This document shows positions 62,852-64,000 of a stretch of 64,000 nt of DNA, in pieces (position 1 is the first letter of the stretch; the number at the start of each line of letters is the position of its first letter). The position numbers and the translations under genes were made by a program. The DNA is from CAYUYV01 sp964522525. GTDB taxonomy: Bacteria > Pseudomonadota > Alphaproteobacteria > JAJFIK01. The DNA lies in assembly GCA_964522525.1 (NCBI GenBank), contig CAZFWG010000001.1:1-64000 (forward strand), read 5' to 3'. The notes below the pieces were generated by a model. That model searched no databases, was not told the DNA's origin, and saw only the letters and a program-made list of their open reading frames with translations.

Positions 62852-64000
62852 ATCAGTTCCACATCCTGCATGATCTCGATCAAGGCGGGCTTGTCGCTCG
62901 CCAGCCCCTTGGCGAAAGCATCCTTCAGTTCCTCGCGCTGCGTGACCCGGATGCCGAGGCCTCCGCACAGGGTCGCATAGTCCGCAAAGGAAGGGTTATG
63001 CAGACTGGTCTGCCAGACCGGCCATTGTCCGGCCCGCTGTTCCTTGGAAATCTTGCCCAGTTCGCTGTTGTTGAGCAGGATATGGGTGATGTTCATGCCG
63101 TATTTCACGGCCGTGGTGAATTCGGCCATATACTGACCAAACCCGCCATCGCCACTGATCGACACCACTTTGCGGTCGGGGCCGCCCGGCGCCGTGCCGG
63201 CCTTGACCGCGCACCAGGCGCCAAGTGCCGCCGGAAAGGCAAAGCCGATCGAGCCCAGATAGCCGGACATCAAGACGGCCTGGTGTTTGGGCTCGAAATA
63301 GCGGCCGAAGGAATAGGTGTTGTTGCCCACATCGACGGCGATGACGGCATCATCCGGTATCGTATCATTGAGAACGTCGAACACCGCGGCCGCGGAAAGG
63401 CCCTTGCCCAGATCATCCGTCAGGCGGCGTTTTTTCTCCTCCCGCCAGATGCGCCAGCGTTCGGCGATTTCATCGCGCTGATCCACCCGGTCGGCGGTAC
63501 CGTCAAGGGCGCCGCACATCAGATCGGCCGTGACCCCCACTTCGCCCCAGACCGGCGCATGGACCATGTGAAACTTGCCCAGCGCCATCTGGTCGAAATC
63601 GACCTGGATCAGGATCTTGGAGGTGGAAATACCGGTGTGGTCGGAAAACGAGGCCCCGAAAACACAGATCACGTCGGCTTCATTCATGAACCAACTGGCG
63701 ATCGGCGTCCCGCTGCGCCCCAACACGCCGGCGGCGAGGGGGTGGGCGTCGGGGATCTGGCCCTTGCCCTTGAAGGTCGTTAGGACAGGCGCGTTCAGAC
63801 GCTCGGCCAGGGCGATGATCTTGTCCATGGCCGTGCGCGCGCCATAGCCCACGACGATGATCGGCCGTTTGGCGGCGTTCAGGAAACGCATGGCCTGATC
63901 GAGGGCGTCGGGCGCCGGGGCGATATGGGGGTCGCCGATCCGGCCCTTGGGGTTCGAGGGCCGGGCTTTTTCATCCGCCTTCTGAACCTGGACTTCATCG
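62848..64000 (-). CDS. Thiamine-pyrophosphate-dependent enzyme, acetolactate-synthase-like (N-terminus beyond window edge)
   Basis: The visible C-terminal 383 or so codons stay open to the right edge. The central domain (ALDQAMRFLNAAKRPIIVVGYGAR) and the C-terminal PP domain with the TPP/Mg motif GDGGFGQYMAEFTTAVKYG followed by NITHILLNNSELG (~250 codons into the visible part) are clear, as is VGNNTYSFGRYFE. The family covers 2-ketoacid decarboxylases, acetolactate synthase and sulfopyruvate or oxalyl-CoA decarboxylases. Placement at the head of an operon of membrane redox proteins is unusual. An internal ATG at 63891 is not the true start. Confidence 0.8.
   Translation of the reverse strand, partial: DEVQVQKADEKARPSNPKGRIGDPHIAPAPDALDQAMRFLNAAKRPIIVVGYGARTAMDKIIALAERLNAPVLTTFKGKGQIPDAHPLAAGVLGRSGTPIASWFMNEADVICVFGASFSDHTGISTSKILIQVDFDQMALGKFHMVHAPVWGEVGVTADLMCGALDGTADRVDQRDEIAERWRIWREEKKRRLTDDLGKGLSAAAVFDVLNDTIPDDAVIAVDVGNNTYSFGRYFEPKHQAVLMSGYLGSIGFAFPAALGAWCAVKAGTAPGGPDRKVVSISGDGGFGQYMAEFTTAVKYGMNITHILLNNSELGKISKEQRAGQWPVWQTSLHNPSFADYATLCGGLGIRVTQREELKDAFAKGLASDKPALIEIMQDVELI

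Overview
The window is a 64 kb piece of a high-GC (estimated low-to-mid 60s percent by eye) alphaproteobacterial chromosome. The best taxonomic cue is a small single-domain CpdR-type response regulator lying between an N-formylglutamate amidohydrolase gene and tRNA-Val(GAC). Abundant TonB-dependent receptors, exported hydrolases, SDRs, enoyl-CoA hydratases, a P450 and a spinster-type MFS protein point to a heterotrophic catabolic lifestyle such as that of sphingomonads, kordiimonads or hyphomonads; I cannot fix the genus. I see no prophage, IS element, CRISPR array or rRNA. Coding density is high, many neighbours overlap by 4 bases (ATGA or GTGA), and most genes have a good Shine-Dalgarno.

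Layout. 0-9 kb: 5' end of typA (cut by the left edge, with unusual G3-region residues), a Pat-type GNAT/acyl-CoA-ligase fusion, DUF924 and a PiuC-type Fe/2OG dioxygenase (tail to tail), an unknown secreted Gly/Glu-rich protein, a coupled glycosyltransferase/metallophosphoesterase pair, and a lytic transglycosylase. 9-12 kb: a likely non-coding RNA with promoter-like boxes and a strong terminator (6S-like candidate), N-formylglutamate amidohydrolase, cpdR, a frameshifted small ORF, tRNA-Val and, abutting it, a perfect three-way-junction inverted repeat. 12-20 kb: acyl-CoA ligase, SDR, DUF2306/LytTR divergent pair, CrtI-like flavoprotein, cupin, and an ECF42-like sigma factor with its YCII/DGPF partner. 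20-30 kb: zinc metalloprotease, a two-subunit molybdenum hydroxylase of the IorAB type, Tat-exported MsrB-like protein, PepSY membrane protein, and a very large secreted BNR-repeat protein.

30-43 kb is an accessory catabolic block: MFS transporter, GST-like protein, EstB-type serine hydrolase, a divergent TetR regulator with an SDR and an APH-like phosphotransferase, an enoyl-CoA hydratase, a TonB receptor, and a coupled P450/enoyl-CoA hydratase pair. 43-49 kb: a MacAB-type tripartite efflux operon whose adaptor carries an extra LTxxQ-containing insertion, a family-3 solute-binding protein and a DUF3011 lipoprotein. 49-55 kb: second TonB receptor with an exported CocE-type hydrolase, then hisI.

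55-64 kb holds the least described material. One gene encodes a sulfotransferase domain fused to an approximately 670-residue disordered tail. It is followed by a hybrid histidine kinase. The last genes form a tight six-gene minus-strand operon running off the right edge: a TPP-dependent enzyme, a four-to-five-TM protein, two tiny membrane proteins, a cytochrome-b-like/Rieske fusion and a membrane-anchored cysteine-motif protein. I consider this operon the best candidate for an undescribed membrane redox system.
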